From: an uncultured Micrococcaceae bacterium
GTDB taxonomy: Bacteria; Actinomycetota; Actinomycetes; Actinomycetales; Micrococcaceae
Length of the DNA stretch: 64,000 nucleotides
Assembly: GCA_947502645.1 (NCBI GenBank)
Contig: CANNAD010000003.1
Location: forward strand, 180,622 to 244,621
Direction of reading: 5' to 3'
Position numbers and translations under genes: made by a program. The notes beneath the pieces are model-generated. The model was given only the letters and a program-made list of their open reading frames with translations. It ran no database searches and had not been told where the DNA came from. Below are positions 27,401 through 36,836 of the stretch, in pieces (position 1 is the first letter of the stretch; each line of letters starts with the position of its first letter).

Positions 27401-28134
27401 GCCCGCACCTCCCGGTACCACTTGCCCAGAGCTAGGACGAGAAATGCCGTGTTGGCCAGTGCCAGCGCCGTGTAGACGGCTATGAAAACGGGTTGGATCC
27501 ACAGCGTCACGAATAGCAGGCACATGAGCCCGAAATCTGTGGGCAGCACTGCGAGCGCATAGAGCGGAGATGAGTGCCCTTCCCCCTGCAGAAGCGTTCC
27601 GTGGTTCCGCCGTCGTCCGCGCCGCAGCTGATCAGTGAGAATCATCGCGAAGAACTGGACGGTGACGACGGACTGGAACAGCAGCGGCACGAGCAGCCAG
27701 GCATCGCCGACGTTGTAGTGCTGCCACCAACACAGCAGGACCGCCACGTGGAGCGTGGCGATCTTCACGGCGTCCACGACGTGGTCGAGCCACTCCCCTG
27801 CCATTGATCCGGTCCCGGTGAGCCGGGCCAGCTGGCCGTCGGCCGAGTCCAGGGCGTAGCCAAGTGCCAGCAGCACGGCAATCACGACGGCGGTCCATGC
27901 CGCGGGTGCGTGAAGGGCCAGGAGGAGGATGGCCGAGAACGTACAGACGGCGCTGAGGAAGGTGACCTGGTTGGGTGTCATTCCGCGTGCGTATGCTGCT
28001 GCAGCGAGGTATCTGCCTAGCCGTCGGTTCACGAACCGCGAGTAGGCGGGCGCGCCCTTGGATGTCTTCTGCGAGCCGCCAAGATCAAGTAGTGCTTGTC
28101 TGTACAGTGGCGGAGCCCCAGCTCTCGTGGACAT
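27391..28134 (-). CDS. CDP-alcohol phosphatidyltransferase family protein
   Basis: A 247-aa membrane enzyme that moves a phospho-group between a CDP-alcohol and an acceptor alcohol. The family signature DG(x)2AR(x)8G(x)3D(x)3D is complete: DSADGQLARLTGTGSMAG followed by EWLDHVVD, near residues 95-120. Six hydrophobic segments are visible. The N-terminal stretch of about 50 residues (SRFVNRRLGRYLAAAAYARG) precedes TPNQVTFLSAVCTF, the usual family start. In this locus it may transfer a phospho-alcohol to or from a glycan or lipid; true phospholipid synthesis is also possible. It starts three bases after the DUF1972 glycosyltransferase stop. Confidence 0.88.
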   Translation of the reverse strand: MSTRAGAPPLYRQALLDLGGSQKTSKGAPAYSRFVNRRLGRYLAAAAYARGMTPNQVTFLSAVCTFSAILLLALHAPAAWTAVVIAVLLALGYALDSADGQLARLTGTGSMAGEWLDHVVDAVKIATLHVAVLLCWWQHYNVGDAWLLVPLLFQSVVTVQFFAMILTDQLRRGRRRNHGTLLQGEGHSSPLYALAVLPTDFGLMCLLFVTLWIQPVFIAVYTALALANTAFLVLALGKWYREVRAWN

Positions 28135-28137
28135 TGT

Positions 28138-29418
28138 CTACTCCTTGTAGTGGCGTTCCGCCAGTACGGGCCTGGCAGTTGGTAATTGGTGGGAAGTGTT
28201 TCGACGTACGGGTTGGGCAGACCATGCGGACCCCGGCCGTCGTCGTGCGGAGGGATTGCGGGTCGAGGCGCCGTCAACCAGGTGTTCAGCCAGTTGGAGG
28301 TAACCGTCGGCTACCTCATCCCAGGTGTAGGTCTCGCGTGCCCGTTGCTGCAGCGCGGCTCCGCGTCCGGCCGCCAGCTGAGGGTCGGCGTCGAGCGCTT
28401 CCAGCGGCCCGGCGACCGTGGCCGCGTCCTGGAAGTACGCTCCACCGAAACCGCCCAGCACCTCCCGGTTGAAGATCACGTCATAGGCGACGACGGCGGT
28501 TCCCGCCCCCATGGCCCGCAACAGTGACGGGTTGGTTCCGCCAACGGAGTGGCCGTGCACGTAGGTCCGTGCGTGCGCGTAGAGCTGGTTGAGCAGTTCC
28601 TGGTCCCACACCCCGCCGAGCAATCTCACCCGGGGATCGGCGTCGGCGAGGGTCCGGATGCGCGCACTGTGCTCTTCGGCGTAGGGTGCTGATCCGACGA
28701 CGACCAGCGGTAGCGCGCATTCGCTGCGGTTGTATCCCTCGACGATCATGTCGACGTGGTTTTCGGGTTCGAACCGGGCGACGACGAGGTGGAAGTTGTC
28801 GGCGTCGAGCCCCTGTTCCTGGAGTTTGTCGGTGGGTTGTCTCTCGAGCACTGGGGCACCGTAGGTGAGCAATGTGGTGTCGGCTCCGAACTCGCAGAGG
28901 TAGTAGTCCGCGATTCCCGGGGCGTCGGCGATCAGTGCGTCGCCCCAGCGAACGGCGAGTTCTTCAGCCTGGCGGTAGTACTTGCGCCCCTTTCCGCCCC
29001 ATTTGGTGCGGCGCCATTCAAGGCCGTCGACGTGGACTGCCACGGGGGTGCGCCGAAGCCGGCAGACGGGGATGAAGGGGGCGTTTGCTGCGTTGAACAT
29101 GAATACCACGTCGTGGCGCCGCCCGGTGAGGAGGTGCAGGGCCGAGAGCGCCGTGTGGCTGAGCGTTTCGGCGGCCTTGAACCGCAGTGCCGGCAGGTGG
29201 ATTAGTTTCATCCCCCGGTAATAGCGCGGCCGTTCACCCGCGGTGTTGCGGCAGTAGACGGTCACATGGTGTCCCTGTGCGGCGAGGCGTTGGCCGATCT
29301 CTTCCACCGCAGTTTCAAATCCGCCGTATTGGGCGGGCACCCCGCGGGTGCCGACCATCGCGATCCGAAGGCGGTCGCCGGAGCGGGGCCGGAGCGTCCT
29401 GCGCAGAATGTTCATCAT
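28138..29418 (-). CDS. Glycosyltransferase with DUF1972 domain (GT4)
   Basis: A 426-aa GT-B enzyme. The N-terminal DUF1972 domain is recognisable by IAMVGTRGVPAQYGGFETAV and HHVTVYCR. The donor half has LVVARFEPENHVDMIVEGYN and VHGHSVGGTNPSLLRAMGAG in place of the usual E-x7-E. Several members are rhamnosyltransferases of EPS and S-layer glycans, which would agree with rfbA in the locus, but the sugar is not proven. The C-terminal 45 residues are low-complexity and arginine-rich. Starts: ATG at 29418 has AGGGGA upstream; an ATG at 29436 overlaps the previous stop (ATGA) and would add six residues. Confidence 0.85.
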   Translation of the reverse strand: MMNILRRTLRPRSGDRLRIAMVGTRGVPAQYGGFETAVEEIGQRLAAQGHHVTVYCRNTAGERPRYYRGMKLIHLPALRFKAAETLSHTALSALHLLTGRRHDVVFMFNAANAPFIPVCRLRRTPVAVHVDGLEWRRTKWGGKGRKYYRQAEELAVRWGDALIADAPGIADYYLCEFGADTTLLTYGAPVLERQPTDKLQEQGLDADNFHLVVARFEPENHVDMIVEGYNRSECALPLVVVGSAPYAEEHSARIRTLADADPRVRLLGGVWDQELLNQLYAHARTYVHGHSVGGTNPSLLRAMGAGTAVVAYDVIFNREVLGGFGGAYFQDAATVAGPLEALDADPQLAAGRGAALQQRARETYTWDEVADGYLQLAEHLVDGASTRNPSARRRPGSAWSAQPVRRNTSHQLPTARPVLAERHYKE

Positions 29419-29432
29419 GCTGTGTCCCCTGT

Positions 29433-32400
29433 TCATGGTTGTGTCCGCCCGACCCACAGGTTGTCCCAGAGCGAGTACACAGGTGCGTTGGTGGCGCTGC
29501 CGGAGAGGTAGGACTTGAACCGGATCCGCCCTGGAGCCTGCATTCCCGCGGTGTTCTCCGTGGCCGTGAGCTGCCACTGCACGGGTTCGTCGGTTCCCGC
29601 GGTCCAGATCTTTGCCCGCAGCGTCGTCGGCGATGTACCCACTGCCTGGACCCGGAGCGTGAGCTGCTCGTCGGGCTGATAATCAAGCCCGGAAATCACG
29701 GTCTCGTTCGTCAGGTAGGTTTCCCCGCGGTTAAGGCTGACGGCAATGTCTCCGTTGGCCTGGAACCGGACTTTGGCCAGATACGCGCCCACACCGGCAA
29801 CATCCCGAACCATCACGTAGTCGTAGATGCCCCCGCCTGTCGCGTTTTTGTCATTACCCAGGTCCACCCGGATCTCCGTGTCAGTCGCAGAGACCGAGTC
29901 CACATAAACCGAAGGTCCCGAACCCGGGCCCGCCATACGGATCCGGCCCACGCCGTCGGCCACGGTGAAGTTCGACGACGATCCCGGATACCCGTAGGCG
30001 CCGCCGGTTTCGGCCGACATCCAGCCATTTGTTGCCGTCCGGGTGAAGGAGTCCTCCACGTAGGCCGCCGGCTCCGGCTCGGGCTCAGCCACCGTCACCG
30101 TGACGGTGATTGTGTCCGTGCCGCCGGAGTTGTCCGTGACCGTCAGCGTCACCTCGTGGTCGCCGGGTCCGGCGTAGACGTGGGACGCACTGACCCCGGT
30201 GGCGCTGGTTCCGTCGCCGAAGTCCCAGGCGTACCCGGTGACCGTGCCGTCGGAGTCGCTGCTCGCCCCGGCGTCGAACGTCGCCTCAAGGCCGTCGACG
30301 CTCGCGGTGAACTCAGCTGTCGGCAACGCGTTGCTGATGCTGGCCTGCGCGCTCGCGGTGGCGGTCTGCCCGGCAGCATCGGTCACGGTCAGCTCCACGG
30401 TGTACGTGCCGTCGTCGCTGTACGTGTGTTCCGCGCTCGGTCCGGCGGCCATGGTTCCGTCGCCGAAGTCCCAGGCGTAGTCGGTGATGTTGCCGTTGGC
30501 CGAACTGGATGCGCTTCCGTCAACGGTGATGGAGCGTCCCGTGATGGCGGTGCTGATCGTTGCGACCGGTGCGCTGACCTCGTCCACCAGGATTTCCTGG
30601 CTGACGGTGCCCTCTCCGCCAACGTTGTCGGTGACGGTGAGGACCACCGTGTACTGGCCCGCATCCGCGTAGGTGTGCGACGGAGTCTCCCCGGTTCCGG
30701 TGGTTCCGTCGCCGAAGTCCCAGGCGTAGGCGGTGACGCTGCCTGCCGGTGCAGTGGATCTGCTGGCGTCGAAGGTCGCCACGCTGCCGGACACCGAGGA
30801 GGTGAACGACGCCGTCGGCAGGCCGGGTGCCGGCGCTGTCACGGTGACGTCGACGGTGCTGGTAGCTGTTGCGCCCCGGTTGTCAGTGACCGTCAGGGTC
30901 ACCGGGTACGTTCCGGCTTCCGGGTAGGTGTGCGACGTCGTCGCTCCGGTTGCGGTGGTTCCGTCGCCAAAGTTCCAGGTGTAGGACTCGATGGTGCCGT
31001 CCGGATCCGTGGATCCTGTGGCGTCCGCGTTGACGGTGAGGTCCTGCACCTGCGAGGTGAACGCTGCGGAGGGCCCTTCGTTGGCCGGTTCAACGGTGAC
31101 GGAGGTGGCTGTGGTGCCTGTCGCCCCGAGAGCATCCGTGACGGTCAGTGTGACGTCATAGGTGCCGGCCGCCGCGTACGAATGCGTGGCGGTCTGACCG
31201 GTCCCGGTGGTGCCGTCGCCGAAGTTCCACGCCCAGCCGGTGACCGCGCCGTCCGGATCAGTGGAGCCGCCGCCGTCGAACGTGACCTCAAGGGCCGCGA
31301 TGTCCGCAGACATGTTCGCCGTGGGCGCCACGTTGGTCACGGTGATGTCCTGAGTGACGGACGTCGAATCCCCGTCATCGTCGGTTGCCCGCAGGGTCAC
31401 CGCGTAGGTGCCGTCAGCAGTGTAGGTGTGCGACGGCGATACGCCGGTTCCCGAGGTACCGTCGCCGAAGTCCCAACTGTAGGCAGCAATGGTTCCGTCA
31501 GTATCGGTTGAGCCCAATGCATCAAACGATGCCGCCAGCCCGGTATTCGCCTGGGTGAACGACGCCGTGGGGAACTGGTTCGCAGGCTCCGTTGTCACCT
31601 CGCGGGACAGCGTGGTTCTGGCGCTTGCGTCGTCGGTGACCGTGAGCTTCACCGTGTAGGTGGCGACGTCGTCGTACAGGTGCTGGATGCCCTCACCTGT
31701 CCCGGTGCTGCCATCCCCGAAATCCCAGTCCCAGGTGGTGATGGAACCATCCGGGTCGCTCGATGACTGGCCGTCGAAGACAACGTTCTGCCCATCCACT
31801 ACGGTCTCGAAGGCCGCGACCGGGTTCTGGTTCACCTCGCCGCCGAACGCGTAGTGTGCGTTCACCCGTTCGTGGCTGAGTTCGTGGCTGTAGACAGCTG
31901 CTTCGTCGATGTCGCCGTTGAACCAGGCGCTGGACGAACCCCAGGTGCGGTCCCCGCCGATCCGCCAGTACCCGGTGTACGCTTCCGCGTTGGTCTGCGG
32001 ATGGGTGCCGGTAAGGACGCTGTCGACGTAAAGTTTCATCCCGCTGCCGGACTGCGAGGCGACAACGTGGTGCCAGCCGCCGTCGTTGAATGCCCGGTCA
32101 GTGGTGATGGTGTTCATGGCGCCGGTATAGGTGCCGAAGACCAGCTTGCCGTCGTCCTGCATGTAGACGTGGCGGTCGTAGCTGCTCGAGAGCCCCGAGT
32201 TCGACCTGCCGAACCCGATGATCTTTCCGCCCTGGTCGGTGGTGGTTCTGAACCAGGCCTCCATGGAGTAGACCCCCGGGTTGGTGGCCGACTGCGTGGC
32301 CGCGGCCATGGCGTCTGTCCCGTTGAAGGAGAACGCCGTGCCGCCGGATCCCGGTATTGCGCCCGCTACGCCCGCTGTCACTCCGCCCTCGGTCCTGGCG

Positions 32401-34886
32401 TCATTGTTGGACAGGCTGACGTCGGCCGCTCCCGTGCCCTCTTCGTCGTCGAGCTTCCAGTAGATGGAAGGCTCATCGGCGTAGACGGCCATGCCGTAGG
32501 CATCCGTGGGAGGAGTGGGAATATCTGCTGTTCTGCCGCTCGCGTTGTAGTGATCGGCGACCGTCTGCCGGTCCAGCACCGTGGGGTAGATGGCAACTTC
32601 GTCGATGTCAGCGGTGATCCCGGTGGACCAGGGCTGGTTCGGCCACCCGTTCAGGTTGTCGTGACCGATCCTCCAGTAACCCTCGTAGACCTGGCCGGCC
32701 GTGGTGTCAGCACGCTGCCCCACGCGCACACCGTCGATGGAGAGGACCATGCCCCCTTCGCCCATGGACGCCGTGACCAGATGCCATTCGTTGTCGTTAT
32801 AGGTGTTCTCCGTGTTCAGCGTCGCTGCCTGGCCGGTCCACACCCCGAACCAGACGCGGCCCGAGTTATCCATCCACACGTGACGGTCATAGTTACCCGA
32901 GGTGCCGTTACGCGAATTCCCGAAACCGATGATGCGTCCACCGAAGTTCGTGCGCGTCTTGAACCATGTCTCCACGGTGAACGTATCCGGCGCCGGCTGC
33001 GAGGTCCGCCCGGTCACGCTCGCCGAGGACGACCCGTCCAGATGGGAGGCCGCATTGCCCTCAACGGCCCCGCCTGCGCCGCGGCTCACACCGCTGCCGG
33101 CATCCGTGTCCGAGAAACCCGCGTGATCATAAACCACAGGGCCCGAGGGCTCATCCAGACGGTAGTAGGAGGAAGCGCCGTCGTTCTTGATCATTTCGGC
33201 ATACGGGCCGGTCTGGGCATCGGTGATCGTCACCGGATCGGAACGGGGGCCGATGTACTGGTTGCCCCACGGGTCGCTGACCCTGATCCGGTAGGTGTGC
33301 TTTGACCCGATGGCCAGATCCTTGTCCACCACACCGAGCGTCTTGTCCTTCCACCAGATCGAAGCCTCGTCGAGGGACGCGATGGCGGTGAGACTGTTGT
33401 CCCGCAGAAGCTCATACGTGAGCATCTCGTCGTCGTAGTCCCAGGTGGTGGGCCATGCCACCCGTGCCGTACCGCTGGAGAGGGAAAGCACCGTCGGCTT
33501 GAGGTCCGGCGTGTATTCGGGACGCACCTTGTTCGGAGCCGTCTCCCGATTCGCAAAAACAGCCAACCCTTGCTGGTTCGTTCCGTTGACCCGGGTGAAC
33601 TCCCCTGCCGTCACGAGATACGTGCCGTTGTTGTCCATGGCCCAGCCGCCCTGATACTGCCCCGTGTAAAAACCGGTGTTGATGCTGGGATACCAGTGCA
33701 GCAATGTGGGGACGGGCTGTCCCGAGTACAGGCTGTTGTTCGACGGCGGCGCCTGATCCGTGCCCGTGGGGTAGATGGTCTCGGCGAGCGCGCGCTTCCA
33801 GATCTGCGGATTCTCCTCAGGGAATCCGCCCAGGGAGGCGCAGTCATGGGCGTGCGAGACGCTGTACATGACCTGTCCCATCACGGTGATGTCCGTGCTC
33901 GCGCCGTAGCAGTTGTCCAGCCAGACGAGGTCTCCGCTGTCGAACTTCGCGGCGAAACGTCCGTCGAACCAGTGGCCGCCCATACCGTTTGCGGAGGCAT
34001 ACACGACGCCGTCGCGCAAGATCATGTTGGTCACCCAGGAGGTGTTGCTGCCCTGTGTTTCGGGAATGGGTGTGCTGGTCCAGCCCAGCGTTGCGCCGCT
34101 GGTGCCGTCCACGGCGCCGATGCCGATTTTCCGCTGTCCGTTCAGGTTCTGGAAACGGCCGCCGACCACCACCCGGCTGTTGTCTGCCGAGGCGAGCACG
34201 CCGTGAACGATGTCATCGGTGCTGGGCGCCCAGGGCAGCCTGTCAGCGTTGGAGCGTCTCAGGGCGGCGAGGTTGGAGCGCGACTCTGATCCGATACTGC
34301 CGAAGGAGCCGCCGATGTATACGGTGTCGGCGGTGATGGAGATGGCCAGGACCGTGCCGCCGACACTGGTCTGGAAGCTTTGCAGGCCGCCGGTGGCCAG
34401 GCTGAAGGCTGCAATCTTGCTGCGCGGCTGACCGCTGGCTGCGGTGAAGTCTCCGCCGATGAAGATCTGCGACTTGTCCGGGCTGATGTCCACGGTGCGG
34501 GCTTGCGCATTGAGGTTGGGATTCCAGGAAAGGATGGTTCCGCTGGGGATGTCGAAGGCCATGGCGTTGTTGCGGACCACTTCTCCGGCACCGCCGGCCG
34601 CGACTCCGTAGGGCCTGGCCCGGGTGAAGGCTCCCACGGCGTAGGCCGTGTTTCCGTTGACCGCGACGCTCCAGACAACACCGTTGATCTGCGGTGTCTT
34701 CAGCAGGTCCGCGCTGACCGTGGCAGGAAGCGGCGGGGTGGTCCCGGGTTCCCCGGCAGCCATGGCCGGCGTCGCGGTTGCGAACGCGGCGATCAGGGAG
34801 AAGGACGCGAGCGCAGCCAGCGCACGTTTGAGCAGTGTGCCGCGTCGATTGTTGCGGGCGGGACCGGGGGCTTGATTCTTATACAT
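29433..34886 (-). CDS. Giant secreted multidomain protein: beta-propeller-like, FnIII-like, two LamG, seven PKD, C-terminal module
   Basis: An 1817-aa exported protein. Signal peptide to about residue 43 (LASFSLIAAFATATPAMA). Residues about 44-440 hold repeats such as TAYAVGAFTRARP, IFIGGDFTAASG, VYIGGSFGSIG and VVVGGRFQNLNG, a beta-propeller-like region. An FnIII-like stretch follows (HTYRIRVSDPWGNQYIGPRS, about 535-555). Two LamG domains cover about 562-785 and 795-1010; both contain DRHVWM or DRHVYM and end in a DIDEVAIY or DIDEAAVY strand. Seven PKD domains follow (about 1013-1609), each with WDFGDG or WNFGDG. Residues about 1610-1817 are the module shared with the beta-helix protein. It is encoded inside the EPS operon, between the flippase and a glycosyltransferase, overlapping the flippase by eight bases. 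LamG and PKD domains commonly bind glycans, so a structural or EPS-binding role is inferred. I chose the ATG at 34886; no strong ribosome site marks it. Confidence 0.88.
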   Translation of the reverse strand: MYKNQAPGPARNNRRGTLLKRALAALASFSLIAAFATATPAMAAGEPGTTPPLPATVSADLLKTPQINGVVWSVAVNGNTAYAVGAFTRARPYGVAAGGAGEVVRNNAMAFDIPSGTILSWNPNLNAQARTVDISPDKSQIFIGGDFTAASGQPRSKIAAFSLATGGLQSFQTSVGGTVLAISITADTVYIGGSFGSIGSESRSNLAALRRSNADRLPWAPSTDDIVHGVLASADNSRVVVGGRFQNLNGQRKIGIGAVDGTSGATLGWTSTPIPETQGSNTSWVTNMILRDGVVYASANGMGGHWFDGRFAAKFDSGDLVWLDNCYGASTDITVMGQVMYSVSHAHDCASLGGFPEENPQIWKRALAETIYPTGTDQAPPSNNSLYSGQPVPTLLHWYPSINTGFYTGQYQGGWAMDNNGTYLVTAGEFTRVNGTNQQGLAVFANRETAPNKVRPEYTPDLKPTVLSLSSGTARVAWPTTWDYDDEMLTYELLRDNSLTAIASLDEASIWWKDKTLGVVDKDLAIGSKHTYRIRVSDPWGNQYIGPRSDPVTITDAQTGPYAEMIKNDGASSYYRLDEPSGPVVYDHAGFSDTDAGSGVSRGAGGAVEGNAASHLDGSSSASVTGRTSQPAPDTFTVETWFKTRTNFGGRIIGFGNSRNGTSGNYDRHVWMDNSGRVWFGVWTGQAATLNTENTYNDNEWHLVTASMGEGGMVLSIDGVRVGQRADTTAGQVYEGYWRIGHDNLNGWPNQPWSTGITADIDEVAIYPTVLDRQTVADHYNASGRTADIPTPPTDAYGMAVYADEPSIYWKLDDEEGTGAADVSLSNNDARTEGGVTAGVAGAIPGSGGTAFSFNGTDAMAAATQSATNPGVYSMEAWFRTTTDQGGKIIGFGRSNSGLSSSYDRHVYMQDDGKLVFGTYTGAMNTITTDRAFNDGGWHHVVASQSGSGMKLYVDSVLTGTHPQTNAEAYTGYWRIGGDRTWGSSSAWFNGDIDEAAVYSHELSHERVNAHYAFGGEVNQNPVAAFETVVDGQNVVFDGQSSSDPDGSITTWDWDFGDGSTGTGEGIQHLYDDVATYTVKLTVTDDASARTTLSREVTTEPANQFPTASFTQANTGLAASFDALGSTDTDGTIAAYSWDFGDGTSGTGVSPSHTYTADGTYAVTLRATDDDGDSTSVTQDITVTNVAPTANMSADIAALEVTFDGGGSTDPDGAVTGWAWNFGDGTTGTGQTATHSYAAAGTYDVTLTVTDALGATGTTATSVTVEPANEGPSAAFTSQVQDLTVNADATGSTDPDGTIESYTWNFGDGTTATGATTSHTYPEAGTYPVTLTVTDNRGATATSTVDVTVTAPAPGLPTASFTSSVSGSVATFDASRSTAPAGSVTAYAWDFGDGTTGTGETPSHTYADAGQYTVVLTVTDNVGGEGTVSQEILVDEVSAPVATISTAITGRSITVDGSASSSANGNITDYAWDFGDGTMAAGPSAEHTYSDDGTYTVELTVTDAAGQTATASAQASISNALPTAEFTASVDGLEATFDAGASSDSDGTVTGYAWDFGDGTSATGVSASHVYAGPGDHEVTLTVTDNSGGTDTITVTVTVAEPEPEPAAYVEDSFTRTATNGWMSAETGGAYGYPGSSSNFTVADGVGRIRMAGPGSGPSVYVDSVSATDTEIRVDLGNDKNATGGGIYDYVMVRDVAGVGAYLAKVRFQANGDIAVSLNRGETYLTNETVISGLDYQPDEQLTLRVQAVGTSPTTLRAKIWTAGTDEPVQWQLTATENTAGMQAPGRIRFKSYLSGSATNAPVYSLWDNLWVGRTQP

Positions 34887-36156
34887 GGGTGCCCAACTGC
34901 CTTCCGTGCAGTGATGTTGCTGAGGTGGTGCCCTCCGGGACCCGGGTGAGCGGGGCCAGGAGGAAGAAACGAATGGCGATTCCGCCGGCGGCGGAGCCAA
35001 CTGCGGCCACGAGGGGTGCCAGTGCAAAAGCACCGGTGAGCTGCAGGACAACGACGACGGCCGCCAGGGACACGGTGGTGTCCAGGAGCCGGATCGCGAA
35101 GACGCGGCGCGGCCTGGCCCGGACCGCTGCCAGGGCGCCGTAGGGAGTGACGGCCGCTGTGGAGGCCGCGTAGGCGAGCCAGCCGAGAACAGCTACGAGG
35201 TCAGGGTTGCTGCCGGTCAGCAGAGGTCCCGCGAAGGGAAGTGCGGCCAGCGCGAGGACCGTGATCGTCAGGGTCAGAAGGAGCAGGACCATGACGCCGC
35301 GGTCGGCCTGGGCGAGCATGGCCGTCATCGGCGCCTTTTTGGTCCGGGCGAATGAGGCGAACAGGTAGGAGGACATGCCGCCAACGCACAACATCGCCGG
35401 AGCCGCATAGATCCTTGCGATTTCGAGCTGGCCCGCAGCAGCGAGGGCCACGATGAGGATCAGGCTGAGACGGATGCCGGTCATCAGTGCCGGGCGCAGG
35501 GTTGTCTGTGCTGAACGCCAGGATCCGTAGCTGGCAACCGCGCGCCAGTCGGCATGGCGCAGCGGAACCAGGAACCGTTCCGTCGCGGGGCTCAGCACGA
35601 TGGAACAGAGTGCGGCGCTCAGACGCCCCAGCCCAAACCCGAGAAGGAATGCCGCCAGGTTCAGTTGGCCGCCGGCTGCCGACCAGAGGATGAGGGTTCC
35701 CACCCCGAGCATCAGTGCGAGGGCATCGGACACCATGGTCCGGGTGAACAGCAGATTCGCTATCAGGAGCCGGCGCATGATCTCCGCGGTGATGAACGTT
35801 GCGGTCAGAATGCCCAGAAGCAGGGACTCCAGAGGCGACGTGAACCCGGTGATGAGGCTGATCATGGGGACAACGAGGGCCGAGCCCCCGCCGAGAATGA
35901 CGAGCCAGACTTCCAATCCAGCGCGCACCGGGCGTGATCCGCGGTCCAGGACAGTCAGGGAATCGCCGACGAATCCGCTCGCCAGCGCGGCACAGAGTAC
36001 GAGCACGCCGTAGAGCGCTGCCAGCTTTCCGAGGCCGTCGAGATCGAGTGTTCGCGCAGCGATGGTGAGCATGAGGAACGTGCCGACGGCCTGCGAGGAC
36101 TGGGCGCCAAGAGCCCCCGCGGCTCCCCCTACGCTGAATGGAAGTGTGCCTCTCAC
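34879..36156 (-). CDS. Wzx-like flippase
   Basis: A 425-aa protein with about twelve to fourteen transmembrane segments and few charged loops, placed between the lipoprotein and the giant secreted protein. Its topology and N-terminus (GALGAQSSQAVGTFLMLTIA) resemble polysaccharide flippases of the MOP superfamily (Wzx/MurJ), but sequence motifs are weak, so the call depends partly on context. It would move lipid-linked repeat units across the membrane for the Wzy-like polymerase. The GTG start overlaps the upstream stop by four bases (GTGA). Probable alternative: a MATE-type transporter of other substrate. Confidence 0.7.
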   Translation of the reverse strand: MRGTLPFSVGGAAGALGAQSSQAVGTFLMLTIAARTLDLDGLGKLAALYGVLVLCAALASGFVGDSLTVLDRGSRPVRAGLEVWLVILGGGSALVVPMISLITGFTSPLESLLLGILTATFITAEIMRRLLIANLLFTRTMVSDALALMLGVGTLILWSAAGGQLNLAAFLLGFGLGRLSAALCSIVLSPATERFLVPLRHADWRAVASYGSWRSAQTTLRPALMTGIRLSLILIVALAAAGQLEIARIYAAPAMLCVGGMSSYLFASFARTKKAPMTAMLAQADRGVMVLLLLTLTITVLALAALPFAGPLLTGSNPDLVAVLGWLAYAASTAAVTPYGALAAVRARPRRVFAIRLLDTTVSLAAVVVVLQLTGAFALAPLVAAVGSAAGGIAIRFFLLAPLTRVPEGTTSATSLHGRQLGTHV

Positions 36157-36836
36157 GGAAGCTCTCCGGAGAACACTGCTGCCTGGTGGGTGCCGTTCAG
36201 ATCGAGGTAGAGTGCGGCGTCGCCTGCACCGGCCGGCATCTGAAAGGCGTACCGGGCTTTCTGTTCCTGTCCGGGAGCCACGGTCCCGGACAGATCGTAG
36301 ACGTCGACTCCCGAATAGAGCGGGGCAGCAGGCGTGCCGTCAGCACCGTAGGTCATCGTGGGAACGACGGCCGAAACATCGAGCGGCTTCTTCGACGTGT
36401 TCCGGACGACGACGTCAATCACCACGTAGGGTGCGCCCTGGACGATGCCCGCGCCTTCACCCTCCACAGTTCCATGGAGGAATCCGCCGGTGCTCACCCT
36501 CACGCCGTCGTCGTACGTGACAGGATGCCGGAAGTTCGCCTTCGCTGCCTGAACCCGGTTGGCGGCGGCGGCCTTGCCCCGCTCCACCAGCGGCGGCACT
36601 TTGCCCTTCGACTCGAAAGCTGGCCCTCCCCTGGGCCCGGTTGGATCGCCGGGCTCGGGTGTCGGCTTCACATCCTTGCCTCTGTCAGGCCTCTTGACCT
36701 GATCCGTAGCCGCACCATTGGGTGACGGCGCAACGTTCGTCTTCACGGCAGGATCAGCACCGGAGCAGGATGTGAGAATGGCAACGGCCATCAGAGCTGC
36801 GGCGATCTTTCCCGAACTGCTTCCCCAGCTACGCAT
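36153..36836 (-). CDS. Secreted lipoprotein, EPS-associated
   Basis: A 227-aa predicted lipoprotein. The signal peptide ends in a lipobox LTSC with cysteine at about residue 24 (AAALMAVAILTSC). A proline- and charge-rich linker (residues 26-75) precedes a C-terminal domain (about 90-227) with YVVIDVVVRNTSKKPLDVSA, a pattern of DUF4352-like immunoglobulin-type domains. I do not recognise a function. It would sit on the outer face of the membrane among the EPS machinery. The start ATG overlaps the sugar transferase stop by one base (TGATG), and its own stop overlaps the flippase start. Confidence 0.8.
   Translation of the reverse strand: MRSWGSSSGKIAAALMAVAILTSCSGADPAVKTNVAPSPNGAATDQVKRPDRGKDVKPTPEPGDPTGPRGGPAFESKGKVPPLVERGKAAAANRVQAAKANFRHPVTYDDGVRVSTGGFLHGTVEGEGAGIVQGAPYVVIDVVVRNTSKKPLDVSAVVPTMTYGADGTPAAPLYSGVDVYDLSGTVAPGQEQKARYAFQMPAGAGDAALYLDLNGTHQAAVFSGELP

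Noticed and set aside
29433-34886. Repeated GC-rich segments in the PKD region as a CRISPR or tandem DNA repeat
   Set aside because: The repeats correspond in frame to seven PKD protein domains and differ in sequence; there are no spacers or cas genes.
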